From contig JBEKEX010000075.1 in NCBI GenBank assembly GCA_050013615.1, positions 1 to 15,230 on the forward strand: 15,230 nucleotides of DNA, given 5' to 3'. Under the pieces are notes generated by a model. The model made no database searches. It was given only the letters and a program-made list of their open reading frames with translations, and was not told the origin of the DNA. Source of the stretch: JBEKEX01 sp050013615 (GTDB lineage Bacteria; Chloroflexota; Anaerolineae; Anaerolineales; Anaerolineaceae). Shown one piece after another: positions 1-6,669 of the stretch; position 1 is the stretch's first letter, and the number at the start of each line of letters is the position of its first letter. The position numbers were made by a program, and so were the translations under genes.

Positions 1-1022
1 CTGCCGGATCGTCTACGCCGGTTCCGCAAGATTGGATTTCTAAAGCGTTCAGCATTAATAATCTGCAAACTGCAATATCGCCTGATGGACAGTGGTTGGC
101 AAGCATCATTAATCAGGGCAATGGCGATATTCTTCATGTTATATCCACTTCTGATGAGAATCACATTTTGGAAGGTGCGCCTGATGATAACTTAGATATA
201 ATTTCTTGGGCTCCTAATAATTCTTCCATACTAGCCGCCAACATTAATTGGCCCGACCCCTCTCCTTGCCATTTTCGGAATGCCGTTATTTACAGTCTTG
301 CAGAAAATGCAACTGAATTATCTCAGATAAAGTTTGTACCTTCCAATAATGATTATGAATATTGTTTTGTTTCAGCTTGGGCACCGGATGGCAAAGAATT
401 AGCAATCAGTTTCACTTATCATGATTTTTACATTATCGATGTACAGGGACGTGTACTCTACGAGGCAGCTCCTAAATCGGATGCGACCAGCTATCTTATG
501 GGAATTTGGTGGACGAATGCCGGCTTAATTCAGCGTGTGCGTGATAATACAGGTGATGAACTAAGATTGATTGACACAAACTCGCCTGAGCAATATTCTA
601 CTTTAATGAGACAGGCAGGGGGTGATTTATTATTCTTAGGATCCGATTCAAATGCCACAAAATTGCTCTTATCCTCAGACAGTTATGCAGAGAATAATCA
701 AGGGGTGTTTCATCTTCAGGTTCTTGAAGTGAAAACGAAGAAGATTTTATTTAACCAGGTAATAGATGGTCAAGTTTGTACATCAAGTGGTTCCAATGAA
801 ACGGGCTATACCGCGCTTCAAATAGCAGAACCGAATCAACCATGTGGAGGAACAACATATTTATGGATATATGATTGGCAAAGCGGAGAATTCACCAAGC
901 TTTTTCCCATTTCAGCGTTATTAGGGTGGCATGACAACCCCGATGGTTTTGAAGTTATTACGGAGACTGCATCAAACGGATATATGATGACAGTGGTGAG
1001 CCCTCAAAATAACCATGAGTAA
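1..1022 (+). CDS. TolB/PD40-type beta-propeller protein, 5' end outside window
   Basis: The reading frame is open from the first full codon (base 3) to the TAA at 1020-1022, so the gene starts upstream of the window. A TTG at 96 could be taken as a start, but the codons before it (63-95) already encode propeller-like sequence, including SPDGQWLASI at 81-110. Three blade signatures are visible: SPDGQWLAS, ISWAPNNSSILAA and SAWAPDGKELAIS. These are PD40/WD40-like strands as in TolB-family propellers, which usually serve as extracytoplasmic binding or scaffold domains. No catalytic residues are recognised and the export signal, if any, lies outside. Codon use is AT-richer than in the genes from 1.7 kb on. 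The fold is fairly sure; the function is unknown. Confidence 0.75.
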   Translation, partial: AGSSTPVPQDWISKAFSINNLQTAISPDGQWLASIINQGNGDILHVISTSDENHILEGAPDDNLDIISWAPNNSSILAANINWPDPSPCHFRNAVIYSLAENATELSQIKFVPSNNDYEYCFVSAWAPDGKELAISFTYHDFYIIDVQGRVLYEAAPKSDATSYLMGIWWTNAGLIQRVRDNTGDELRLIDTNSPEQYSTLMRQAGGDLLFLGSDSNATKLLLSSDSYAENNQGVFHLQVLEVKTKKILFNQVIDGQVCTSSGSNETGYTALQIAEPNQPCGGTTYLWIYDWQSGEFTKLFPISALLGWHDNPDGFEVITETASNGYMMTVVSPQNNHE

Positions 1023-1139
1023 TGCGAAAAGGATGAAGACTTTGTTCATTAGCATTCAACTTCTTCATGATACGACCTGTCGGTAAAATTGTCTGAAAGA
1101 AAGTCCAGGAAAATTATTTTCTTGTGTGGGAGGAAATAG

Positions 1140-1247
1140 ATGAACAAAAAAGCAGTGTTTGGCCACATTCTTCTCTTGAGCATCACCAGTTGCGTGAGCT
1201 CGCAGGCATTACCAACGTCATTACCGCCTGCATCAGATGACGGCTGA
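1140..1247 (+). pseudogene. Tiny lipoprotein-signal ORF (35 codons), probable gene remnant
   Basis: An ATG at 1140 lies a few bases after a good ribosome binding site (GGGAGGAAA, 1128-1136). It opens MNKKAVFGHILLLSITSC, a textbook lipoprotein signal: two lysines, a hydrophobic stretch and a lipobox I-T-S-C with Cys18. After the Cys there are only 17 residues, rich in Ser, Pro and Ala (the usual linker after lipidation), and then TGA at 1245-1247. No continuation is seen in other frames before the next gene. Bacterial propeller proteins of the kind upstream are often lipoproteins, so this may be the 5' stub of a deleted copy. A genuine very small lipoprotein is also possible. Confidence 0.45.
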
Positions 1248-1277
1248 GCAAACAACTATCTAACGATAAGAGATTGG

Positions 1278-1286
1278 TGTTATAAT
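1278..1286 (+). promoter_or_regulatory. Extended -10 promoter for the AbrB-like gene
   Basis: TGTTATAAT matches the extended -10 consensus (TGnTATAAT) exactly. It lies 38 bases before the ATG at 1325. No good -35 is seen at the expected distance, as is common for extended -10 promoters. Confidence 0.55.
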
Positions 1287-1324
1287 ATCAGAAAGTATGA
1301 CTGTATGGGAATATGGAGGTACGA

Positions 1325-1606
1325 ATGTCTGAATATGGCGTGCGCGTTCAGGAAAAAGGCCAGGTGACCATTCCTACTCGCATCCGCAAGAAACTCAATC
1401 TAAAACCGGGCGATCTGGTCATTTTCGAGGAGACGGATGCCGGCGTGATGGTAAAATCCGCGGCTGTGATTTCCGACGATGAGCGGCATGCTGAGGTGAA
1501 AGCAATTGTGCACTCGATCCGTGAGCGTTTTGCAGATTACTCTGCGGATGAAATCGAGTCATTGGTGGATGAAGCCATTCGTGAAGCGCGGGAGAAACGC
1601 GCTTGA
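1325..1606 (+). CDS. AbrB/MazE-type (SpoVT-AbrB) DNA-binding protein, orphan
   Basis: This 93-residue protein begins MSEYGVRVQEKGQVTIP. It carries one swapped-hairpin AbrB domain at about residues 5-42, with the family signature GQVTIP..IR..L.L.PGD followed by the VIFEETDAGVMVK strand. The C-terminal half is charged and probably helical (DDERHAEVKAIV, DEIESLVDEAI), typical of antitoxins that bind a PIN or similar toxin. An in-frame ATG at 1313 is possible, but the GGAGG at 1315-1319 fits the ATG at 1325. No toxin gene follows or precedes: downstream comes a terminator and then the serpin. It may act as a stand-alone regulator, or a toxin partner may be elsewhere. Confidence 0.8.
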   Translation: MSEYGVRVQEKGQVTIPTRIRKKLNLKPGDLVIFEETDAGVMVKSAAVISDDERHAEVKAIVHSIRERFADYSADEIESLVDEAIREAREKRA

Positions 1607-1614
1607 TCTTTTTT
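1584..1614 (+). terminator. Intrinsic terminator overlapping the end of the AbrB-like gene
   Basis: A perfect 7-bp stem AAGCGCG (1584-1590) / CGCGCTT (1598-1604) has a 7-base loop and is followed after four bases by TTTTTT (1609-1614). The hairpin lies inside the last codons of the gene, so the message would end just past its stop codon and the gene should be monocistronic. Confidence 0.7.
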
Positions 1615-1675
1615 ACTTAGTTTTTCATAATTTTCGGTATTCTAACTTTGGGAACCAAATGCAGGCCAACTCCGT

Positions 1676-1693
1676 CTTTGGATTGTTCCAAAG
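1676..1693 (+). promoter_or_regulatory. Hairpin directly upstream of the serpin ribosome binding site
   Basis: CTTTGGA (1676-1682) and TCCAAAG (1687-1693) form a perfect 7-bp stem with a TTGT loop, ending five bases before the AGGAGG at 1699-1704. No U-run follows, so it is not a terminator. It could be a 5' stabilising hairpin or a dyad operator. Confidence 0.35.
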
Positions 1694-1710
1694 ATCTCAG
1701 GAGGATCGCC

Positions 1711-3012
1711 ATGTTCAAAAAAGCCCTTTTCACGCTTCTGGTATTGTCATTAGCCGCTTGCTCTCCAGCGGGGGCAGGTGTTCCCACTGCGCAGGCACCC
1801 GGTCAGGTGCAAATCATCCAATCCAAGGCACAAGCCATCACCACGCCGCAAGCGCCGGACGCCGATGTGGCGGCGGTGGCAAGCGGCAACAATGCCTTTG
1901 CCGTGGAACTGTTCCACCAGTTGGCAGCCAACGACAACCTGTTCTTTTCGCCGTACAGCATTTCGTCGGCCCTGGCGATGACCTATGCCGGGGCGCAGGG
2001 CGACACGGCGACTCAAATGGCCGCGGCGCTGCATTTCAGCCTGCCGCAGGATCGTCTGCATGCCGCCTTGAACGCTTTGTCGCTGGACTTGCAGAGCCGC
2101 TCCAAGGTGCAAGGGCTGAAACCGGACCAGACGTTCCAACTGAACGTGGCCAATTCCCTGTGGGGTCAGCAGGGCTTCAGCTTCAAAGCGGATTTCCTGG
2201 ATTTGCTGGCACGCGATTACGGCGCGGGGATGCGCCTGGTGGACTTCGAGAAAGACCCCGAGAGCGCCCGCCAGGCGGTCAATGCCTGGGTCAGCGACGC
2301 CACCGCGAAACGTATCACCGACATCCTGCCGCCCGGCTCGGTGGACACGCTCACCCGGCTGGTGCTGGCCAACGCCATCTATTTCAAGGCACCCTGGATG
2401 CAGCCCTTCGACAGCAATGACACGCAGAACGCCGATTTCCATCATCTGGACAGTTCGACCGTTTCAGTGCCGATGATGCAGCGCAGTGGCGAGATGAGCT
2501 ACGCCGAGGGCGACGCTTTCCAACTGCTGGAATTGCCCTATGCCGGCGGGCAGGTGTCCATGTTGGTGCTGCTGCCCAAGGCAGGGAGTTTCTCGGATGT
2601 TGCCAAAGATTTGACTGCCGCCCAGCTCGACCAGGCGATCAGCTCGCTGCAAATGGCGCAGGTCAACCTGACCCTGCCGAAGTTCAAGTTCGACTGGTCG
2701 GCGGCGCTGCCGGACGACTTGAAAGCGCTGGGGATGACGGATGCCTTCGACAGCAACAAAGCAGATTTCTCGGGTATGGATGGGGCGAAGGACCTGTACA
2801 TCTCGAACGTGCTGCACAAGTCTTTTGTGGCCGTGGATGAGAACGGCACCGAGGCGGCTGCCGCCACGGCGGTGGTGATGGAGACAATGTCCATGCCGGT
2901 ACAGCAGAACCCGGTGGAGTTCAAAGCTGACCGGCCGTTCCTGTTCCTGATCCGCGACAACCCGACCGGCACGATCCTGTTCATGGGGCAGGTGATGGAC
3001 CCAGCCCAGTAA
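1711..3012 (+). CDS. Serpin (serine protease inhibitor), predicted lipoprotein
   Basis: This is a 433-residue serpin-fold suicide inhibitor of serine or cysteine proteases. The start at 1711 is chosen because AGGAGG lies six bases upstream and the protein then opens with MFKKALFTLLVLSLAAC, a lipoprotein signal with Cys17 in the lipobox; upstream in-frame starts add no signal. After a Ser/Ala/Gln-rich spacer (about 18-55) come serpin signatures: NLFFSPYSISSALAM (76-90), NSLWGQQGF, LVLANAIYFKAPW, and the C-terminal ADRPFLFLIRDNPTGTILFMG. The hinge GTEAAAAT (379-386) keeps the small residues needed for loop insertion, so it is likely inhibitory. Counting from the hinge gives P1-P1' = Met393-Ser394, as in alpha-1-antitrypsin, which suggests elastase-like or subtilisin-like targets. 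It would act at the cell surface. Confidence 0.95.
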   Translation: MFKKALFTLLVLSLAACSPAGAGVPTAQAPGQVQIIQSKAQAITTPQAPDADVAAVASGNNAFAVELFHQLAANDNLFFSPYSISSALAMTYAGAQGDTATQMAAALHFSLPQDRLHAALNALSLDLQSRSKVQGLKPDQTFQLNVANSLWGQQGFSFKADFLDLLARDYGAGMRLVDFEKDPESARQAVNAWVSDATAKRITDILPPGSVDTLTRLVLANAIYFKAPWMQPFDSNDTQNADFHHLDSSTVSVPMMQRSGEMSYAEGDAFQLLELPYAGGQVSMLVLLPKAGSFSDVAKDLTAAQLDQAISSLQMAQVNLTLPKFKFDWSAALPDDLKALGMTDAFDSNKADFSGMDGAKDLYISNVLHKSFVAVDENGTEAAAATAVVMETMSMPVQQNPVEFKADRPFLFLIRDNPTGTILFMGQVMDPAQ

Positions 3013-3041
3013 GTTCGTGAAAAATGGTTTATCAATTTGAT

Positions 3042-3087
3042 CACATCAGGTTGAGACGTTTGAATCAGCCTGATGTGTATTTTTATT
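3042..3087 (+). terminator. Probable terminator after the serpin
   Basis: A perfect 9-bp stem CACATCAGG (3042-3050) / CCTGATGTG (3069-3077) is followed by TATTTTTATT. The loop is long (18 bases), which makes it weaker than a standard terminator, but position and U-rich tail fit. Confidence 0.55.
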
Positions 3088-3092
3088 GGATA

Positions 3093-3098
3093 TATAAT
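3093..3098 (+). promoter_or_regulatory. Possible -10 element for the methyltransferase-like gene
   Basis: A perfect TATAAT lies 47 bases before the ATG at 3146 and just past the serpin terminator. No convincing -35 is found at 16-18 bases, so this is tentative. Confidence 0.3.
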
Positions 3099-3145
3099 AT
3101 TGGCGGTTATCGATGGTTGACAGTGAAAAGTGATGGGAGGGAACT

Positions 3146-3817
3146 ATGAAATCTTTCATTTCGACTATTTTACGGATAGCATTATTCTTCTTCGTCGTTT
3201 ATATATGGTGGTGGGTCTGGCTGCAGTCTTTCCCCGGCTGGGTGAGCTGGTTCCTGATCATCGGGTGCGTGCTGCTGGTGGTGCCGGTGGTTTGGTTGGG
3301 ACGCCTGGGGCTTGACCGGCAGCCGACACTTGAGCAAGCGGTGCGGATGAACGACTTTGTCCATTATTCATTATTTTTGCTGCTGGGGGTGGCCATCGTC
3401 GAAGCGATCAAGACCCGCGCAGGCTGGATGGGTTGGCGATTGCCCATCCCGCTGGAGGTGGGGCACGTCCTGGTGGTGGTGACCGGATTATTCACAACCT
3501 TTGTCGTGTTGAATCTTGCAATAAAAGGCCTGGGTGCGCCGTTCGCGGTGAAACTCACCGAAAAACTGACGGCCGACTGGCTTTACGCCTGGACGCGCAA
3601 CCCGATGGTGCTGGGTTTCCTGGCTTTCATGGCATCGCTGGGCATCTGGTATCAATCGACCTTGTTTGTGGTTTGGGTGCTGGTCCTCCTAACGCCGGCG
3701 TGGATCGCATTCCTCAAGGTGTTCGAAGAACGCGAGCTGGAGATCCGTTTTGGAGAGTCCTACCTGGAATATAAGGCCAAAACGCCCATGCTGTTTCCGC
3801 GCAAGTCGAGAAAATGA
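3146..3817 (+). CDS. Isoprenylcysteine/phospholipid methyltransferase-family membrane protein
   Basis: The protein has 223 residues, with GGGAGG five bases before the ATG. Hydrophobic segments lie near residues 8-28, 33-52, 73-87, 105-125 and 155-185, so it is integral to the membrane. The C-terminal half has the ICMT/PEMT-like signature: YAWTRNPMVLGF, then after the membrane segment VFEERELEIRFGESYLEYKAKTP. In this superfamily these residues bind S-adenosylmethionine at the cytoplasmic face. Bacterial members are annotated as isoprenylcysteine O-methyltransferase-like but rarely have a known substrate; lipid or small-molecule methylation is equally possible. It stands alone between a terminator and the glnA leader. 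Confidence 0.8.
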   Translation: MKSFISTILRIALFFFVVYIWWWVWLQSFPGWVSWFLIIGCVLLVVPVVWLGRLGLDRQPTLEQAVRMNDFVHYSLFLLLGVAIVEAIKTRAGWMGWRLPIPLEVGHVLVVVTGLFTTFVVLNLAIKGLGAPFAVKLTEKLTADWLYAWTRNPMVLGFLAFMASLGIWYQSTLFVVWVLVLLTPAWIAFLKVFEERELEIRFGESYLEYKAKTPMLFPRKSRK

Positions 3818-3876
3818 AGCGGCAAGGGATTGCCACAAATCGTGAGTATTTCGTGTTATCTGTTTTCATATTCCCC

Positions 3877-3906
3877 TTGACAATTCAGGGATGGCAGGTG
3901 TATCAT
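3877..3906 (+). promoter_or_regulatory. Promoter of the glnA leader transcript
   Basis: A perfect -35 TTGACA (3877-3882) is followed after 18 bases by TATCAT (3901-3906). Transcription would begin near 3913, giving a leader of about 445 bases before glnA. A second TTGACA at 3949-3954 lacks a good -10. Confidence 0.55.
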
Positions 3907-3912
3907 CGACAA

Positions 3913-4309
3913 AATTAAGACGAGGAAGGTTAACTGATTTCCTCGATTTTGACAATCGAATATGGGAAAAATAGCGGCTGAATCTCGCGGCGCTTTGTGA
4001 TGATTGCCGTGAGATAACGAGGTGGAGGTTCCTCTCTGCGAGGAGAGTGTTAACCCAGGGGGGATAGGCCTTTTCGGGGATAAATCCCGATAGGGCAAAC
4101 TGGGGAAAATCGAATTGATCAGCGGATGCCTCCGGAGCCAAGTCACAGGCTCCTTTCTCCCTTCCGAAAGATTGCAGGTGGAAAAGCTGCCGGTGACGGC
4201 GGTGCCAACATCTACAAAAGTGACCAGGGTGAATCCCTGATTTTATTATGGAAGGGCAGCCTTACCAAAGTTGCGTTAATTAAGCTGAGGCAAACTCAGC
4301 TATTTCAGC
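3913..4309 (+). promoter_or_regulatory. Long structured glnA leader RNA, class not recognised
   Basis: This non-coding stretch is dense in hairpins. They include CGAGGAA/TTCCTCG (3921-3945); a 9-bp stem with one G-U pair (3983-3991/4006-4014); CTCTC/GAGAG (4032-4047); a small hairpin at 4074-4090 nested inside CCCAG/CTGGG (4054-4058/4100-4104); GGAGCC/GGCTCC (4134-4153); and AGCTGAG/CTCAGCT (4283-4301). A perfect 7-bp stem CCCTTCC/GGAAGGG (4159-4165/4250-4256) closes a branched domain holding a GNRA-type hairpin (GTGA loop, 4187-4202) and CAGGG/CCCTG (4225-4239). Together with the terminator at 4310-4339 this looks like a transcription-attenuation riboswitch or protein-responsive leader. No known ligand class could be matched by eye. 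Confidence 0.5.
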
Positions 4310-4339
4310 AAACAGGTATGCCCAGGCATACCTGTTTTT
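4310..4339 (+). terminator. Attenuator-type terminator in front of glnA
   Basis: AAACAGGTATGC pairs perfectly with GCATACCTGTTT around a CCAG loop, followed by TTTTTATTAT. It ends eight bases before the ribosome binding site AAGGAGG (4347-4353), so unless it is bypassed glnA would not be transcribed. There is no gene between the leader promoter and this terminator, which points to conditional readthrough. Confidence 0.8.
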
Positions 4340-4358
4340 ATTATATAAGGAGGAAGGA

Positions 4359-5603
4359 ATGGACAAGCGAGAACTGTTGTTGGGCGATGTGCTGGATAAT
4401 GGGGTGTGGTTCGATGGCTCGTCTGTGGAAGGTTTTGCCCGCATCCAGGAAAGCGACATGCACCTGCGCATCGACCCTGATACCTACGCGGTGCTGCCGT
4501 GGTCGCCGGCAGACCTGCGGCGGGCACGCGTGTTCTGCGATATTTATATGCCGGACGGCAAGCCTTTCGCAGGGGACCCGCGCGGCGTGCTCAAGCGCTA
4601 CCTGGCCAAGCTGGCCGACCGCGGCTGGGTCTTCAACGTGGGCCCGGAGCCGGAATTCTTCCTGCTGCGGGGCATGGACGGCGACAGCGTGCATCCCGTG
4701 CCACACGACGTGGGCAGCTATTTCGATTTCTCTCCCAACGATGAGGCCGTGCGGGTGCGCACCGAGCTGATGGCGGCGCTGAACAGCATGGGGCTGGAAG
4801 TGGAAGTTGGGCACCATGAAGTGGCGCTTGGGCAGCACGAGATCGATTTCCGCTTTGCCGACGCGCTGCGCACGGCAGACAACGTGATGACCTTGAAGTA
4901 CACCATCAAAGCCATCGCCGCGCAACATGGCCTGGTGGCCTCTTTCATGCCCAAACCGATCTTCGGCATCAATGGCTCGGGGATGCACTGCCACCAATCG
5001 TTGGCCGACAAGAACGGCAACAACCTGTTCTTCGACGACAAGGACGAATTCAAGCTCTCCGAGATCGCCTATGGCTTCATCGCCGGCGAGCTGGAACATG
5101 CCCGCGGGCTTTCGGGGGTGCTGGCACCCACGGTCAACTCCTACAAGCGCCTGGTGCCAGGCTATGAGGCACCCGTGTACGTAGGCTGGGCGCAGGTGAA
5201 CCGCTCGGCGCTGATCCGCATCCCGCGCTACACGGAAGGACAAAAGAAGGCCGCGCGGGCTGAACTGCGCTGCCCGGATGCATCCTGCAGCCCCTACCTG
5301 GCGTTCACGGCCATGCTGGCCGCGGCGCTGGATGGGATCGACCGCAAGCTGAAGCCGCCCAAACCGCTGAACAACATCAATGTCTACGAAATGACGGCCA
5401 AGGAACGGGCGAAAATGGGCGTCAAGGAGCTGCCGGGATCGTTGGTGGAAGCGCTGGCGGAACTGGACAAGGATGCTGTCGTGAAGAATGCGCTGGGCGA
5501 GACCGCCTATGAAGCTTTTAGACGTGCCAAGCTGGCAGAGTGGGATGACTACCGCATCCACGTGACCGATTGGGAAGTGCAGCGGTATTTGGAAATGGTC
5601 TGA
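4359..5603 (+). CDS. glnA: Glutamine synthetase, type I (alpha-like), short N-terminus
   Basis: Glutamine synthetase joins ammonia to glutamate using ATP and is the main ammonia-assimilation enzyme. Visible active-site elements are the FDGSS loop (Asp19), metal ligands Glu97 and Glu99 in GPEPEFF, Glu154 and Glu161 in HHEVALGQHE, NGSGMH with His210, and NSYKRLVPGYEAP with the substrate and ATP arginines. The C-terminus has INVYEMT rather than the adenylylated NLYDLP, so it resembles the unadenylylated alpha class. At 414 residues it lacks roughly the first 30-40 residues of the usual N-terminal beta-grasp domain. The start is fixed by AAGGAGG at 4347-4353, and an in-frame stop at 4281 rules out a longer protein. 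It is monocistronic behind an attenuator. Confidence 0.95.
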   Translation: MDKRELLLGDVLDNGVWFDGSSVEGFARIQESDMHLRIDPDTYAVLPWSPADLRRARVFCDIYMPDGKPFAGDPRGVLKRYLAKLADRGWVFNVGPEPEFFLLRGMDGDSVHPVPHDVGSYFDFSPNDEAVRVRTELMAALNSMGLEVEVGHHEVALGQHEIDFRFADALRTADNVMTLKYTIKAIAAQHGLVASFMPKPIFGINGSGMHCHQSLADKNGNNLFFDDKDEFKLSEIAYGFIAGELEHARGLSGVLAPTVNSYKRLVPGYEAPVYVGWAQVNRSALIRIPRYTEGQKKAARAELRCPDASCSPYLAFTAMLAAALDGIDRKLKPPKPLNNINVYEMTAKERAKMGVKELPGSLVEALAELDKDAVVKNALGETAYEAFRRAKLAEWDDYRIHVTDWEVQRYLEMV

Positions 5604-5668
5604 GCCTTTCTTAATAAAGCCGGATGGGGTCATCACCGGTGAAGAACTTGTTTTTCGATCTAGAAAAG

Positions 5669-5705
5669 ACTACTCCATGCACATTCGCATGGAGTAGTTA
5701 TTTTA
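5669..5705. terminator. Terminator between convergent glnA and ttuA
   Basis: A perfect 12-bp stem ACTACTCCATGC / GCATGGAGTAGT with a 6-base loop is followed by TATTTTA on the plus strand. On the minus strand the flank gives CTTTTC, a short U-run. It lies between two converging genes and can serve both, most strongly glnA. Confidence 0.8.
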
Positions 5706-5741
5706 TGCAGGGCGCCTACGACACCCAAGAGTCACTGTGGT

Positions 5742-6665
5742 TTAAGCTTGGGTGAATAATTTGCAGAAGGCACACAGGCCGGGGGCGGTGGTGAGCTGGC
5801 CGCAGGAAGGGCAGCGGTTCGATGCCTCGTCCTCTTCCTCGGGTACATGGCGGCGGATGAGACCGGAATCACAGGCTTTAAGAAAATTGACGTAATAATT
5901 CAGCTTGATCCCAGGCTGCTCTTCTTCGAGATTGTTGAGAAGAGTCTTGTAACTTAATTGCTTGCTGCCCACAGAATAAGGACATTCTTCTTCAATGTAG
6001 GGAATCTGTTGCAAGAGGGCATAAGCCACGGTCTCGCGCTCGTAAAAGCGGCAGAAAGGCTTGGCTTTGCGCGCGAAACCGGGACGGGCTTCCAGGACGG
6101 GCGCCTGACGGCCGAGCAGATCGGCATCCCAGGCGAGGGCGTTGCCGAAGAGCACGGCCACTTCATCATCCAGGTTGTGGGCGGTGACGAGGACGTCGTA
6201 ATGGCCGTCATTGGCAGCCCGGTTCATGATATGGCGCTTGGTCAGTCCGCAGACGGCGCAGGGCTTACCCCGGCCGCGATGAGAGCTCAAGGCCACCTCC
6301 GGGATGGCTTTGCCGTAATCGTGGGCGACGTCAACCACTTGAAGCTTTAGGCCGCGCTGACGGGCGAAATCCGTGGCAAATTGTTGAGAACGGTTGGAAT
6401 AATCATCTTCGGACTGGATGCCCAAGTTGATGTACATGCCATCCGCCTGATATCCCAGGCGCCAGAGGACGTCCCACAAGGATAATGAATCTTTGCCGCC
6501 GGAGACGGCTACCAGGATGTGCGCTGAGCGGTCGAACATCTGGTAGTGGCGGATAGTGTGGTCGGTGTGCTCGATGAACCAGGCCAGGTAATGCTCTTTG
6601 CAGAGCTGCAAGCGGTGGTGCGGCATGCGGATGGCCGCCTTCTGGTTGCAACGGTGGCAATTCAC
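5742..6665 (-). CDS. ttuA: tRNA 2-thiouridine (U54) thiolase, TtuA family
   Basis: This 307-residue PP-loop ATPase would make 2-thioribothymidine at tRNA position 54, a modification known for stabilising tRNA at high temperature. It has the full TtuA layout: an N-terminal zinc site C3xxC6...C22xxH25, the PP-loop SGGKDS (55-60), the cluster cysteines C136, C139 (CAVCG) and C228 (EEECP), HNLDDE (163-168), and a C-terminal zinc site C285xxC288...C298xxC301. It starts four bases after ttuB, its presumed sulfur-carrier partner, which separates it from the ubiquitin-independent TtcA relatives. Activating (E1-like) and rhodanese partners are not in the window. Confidence 0.93.
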   Translation of the reverse strand: MNCHRCNQKAAIRMPHHRLQLCKEHYLAWFIEHTDHTIRHYQMFDRSAHILVAVSGGKDSLSLWDVLWRLGYQADGMYINLGIQSEDDYSNRSQQFATDFARQRGLKLQVVDVAHDYGKAIPEVALSSHRGRGKPCAVCGLTKRHIMNRAANDGHYDVLVTAHNLDDEVAVLFGNALAWDADLLGRQAPVLEARPGFARKAKPFCRFYERETVAYALLQQIPYIEEECPYSVGSKQLSYKTLLNNLEEEQPGIKLNYYVNFLKACDSGLIRRHVPEEEDEASNRCPSCGQLTTAPGLCAFCKLFTQA

Positions 6666-6669
6666 GGGT

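Noticed and set aside
1049..1255. 68-codon minus-strand frame
   Set aside because: It mirrors the lipoprotein-signal ORF at 1140-1247, which has a ribosome site and a proper lipobox; the minus frame has neither.
1506..2420. 304-codon plus-strand frame overlapping the AbrB-like and serpin genes
   Set aside because: It is an out-of-frame shadow rich in Gly/Arg; the serpin frame has clear family motifs.
3821..3834. Hairpin GGCAA/TTGCC after the methyltransferase-like gene
   Set aside because: Only five base pairs and no U-run, so not supported as a terminator.
4084..4142. Resemblance to a c-di-GMP-I riboswitch (AGGGCAAAC, then GCCTCCGG)
   Set aside because: The GACGCAAAGCC segment and the second-half GGTAGGTAGCGGGGTTA-like part are missing and the stem spacing does not fit; shared words are short.
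3856..4146. 96-codon minus-strand frame in the glnA leader
   Set aside because: No ribosome site, no recognisable domain, and it lies across the hairpin-rich leader.
4070..4160. Possible cobalamin riboswitch (GGGGATAAATCC...ACTG)
   Set aside because: No B12 box (AGxCAGGAGACCTGCC) occurs downstream and the core spacing is wrong.
4341..5636. A 431-codon open frame on the minus strand opposite glnA
   Set aside because: It is a mirror of the GC-rich glnA codons, has low-complexity His/Arg/Gln-rich sequence and no family signature, while glnA on the other strand is unmistakable.
5633..5642. Perfect palindrome TCACCGGTGA after glnA
   Set aside because: A single 10-base palindrome with no repeat or promoter nearby; chance is sufficient explanation.
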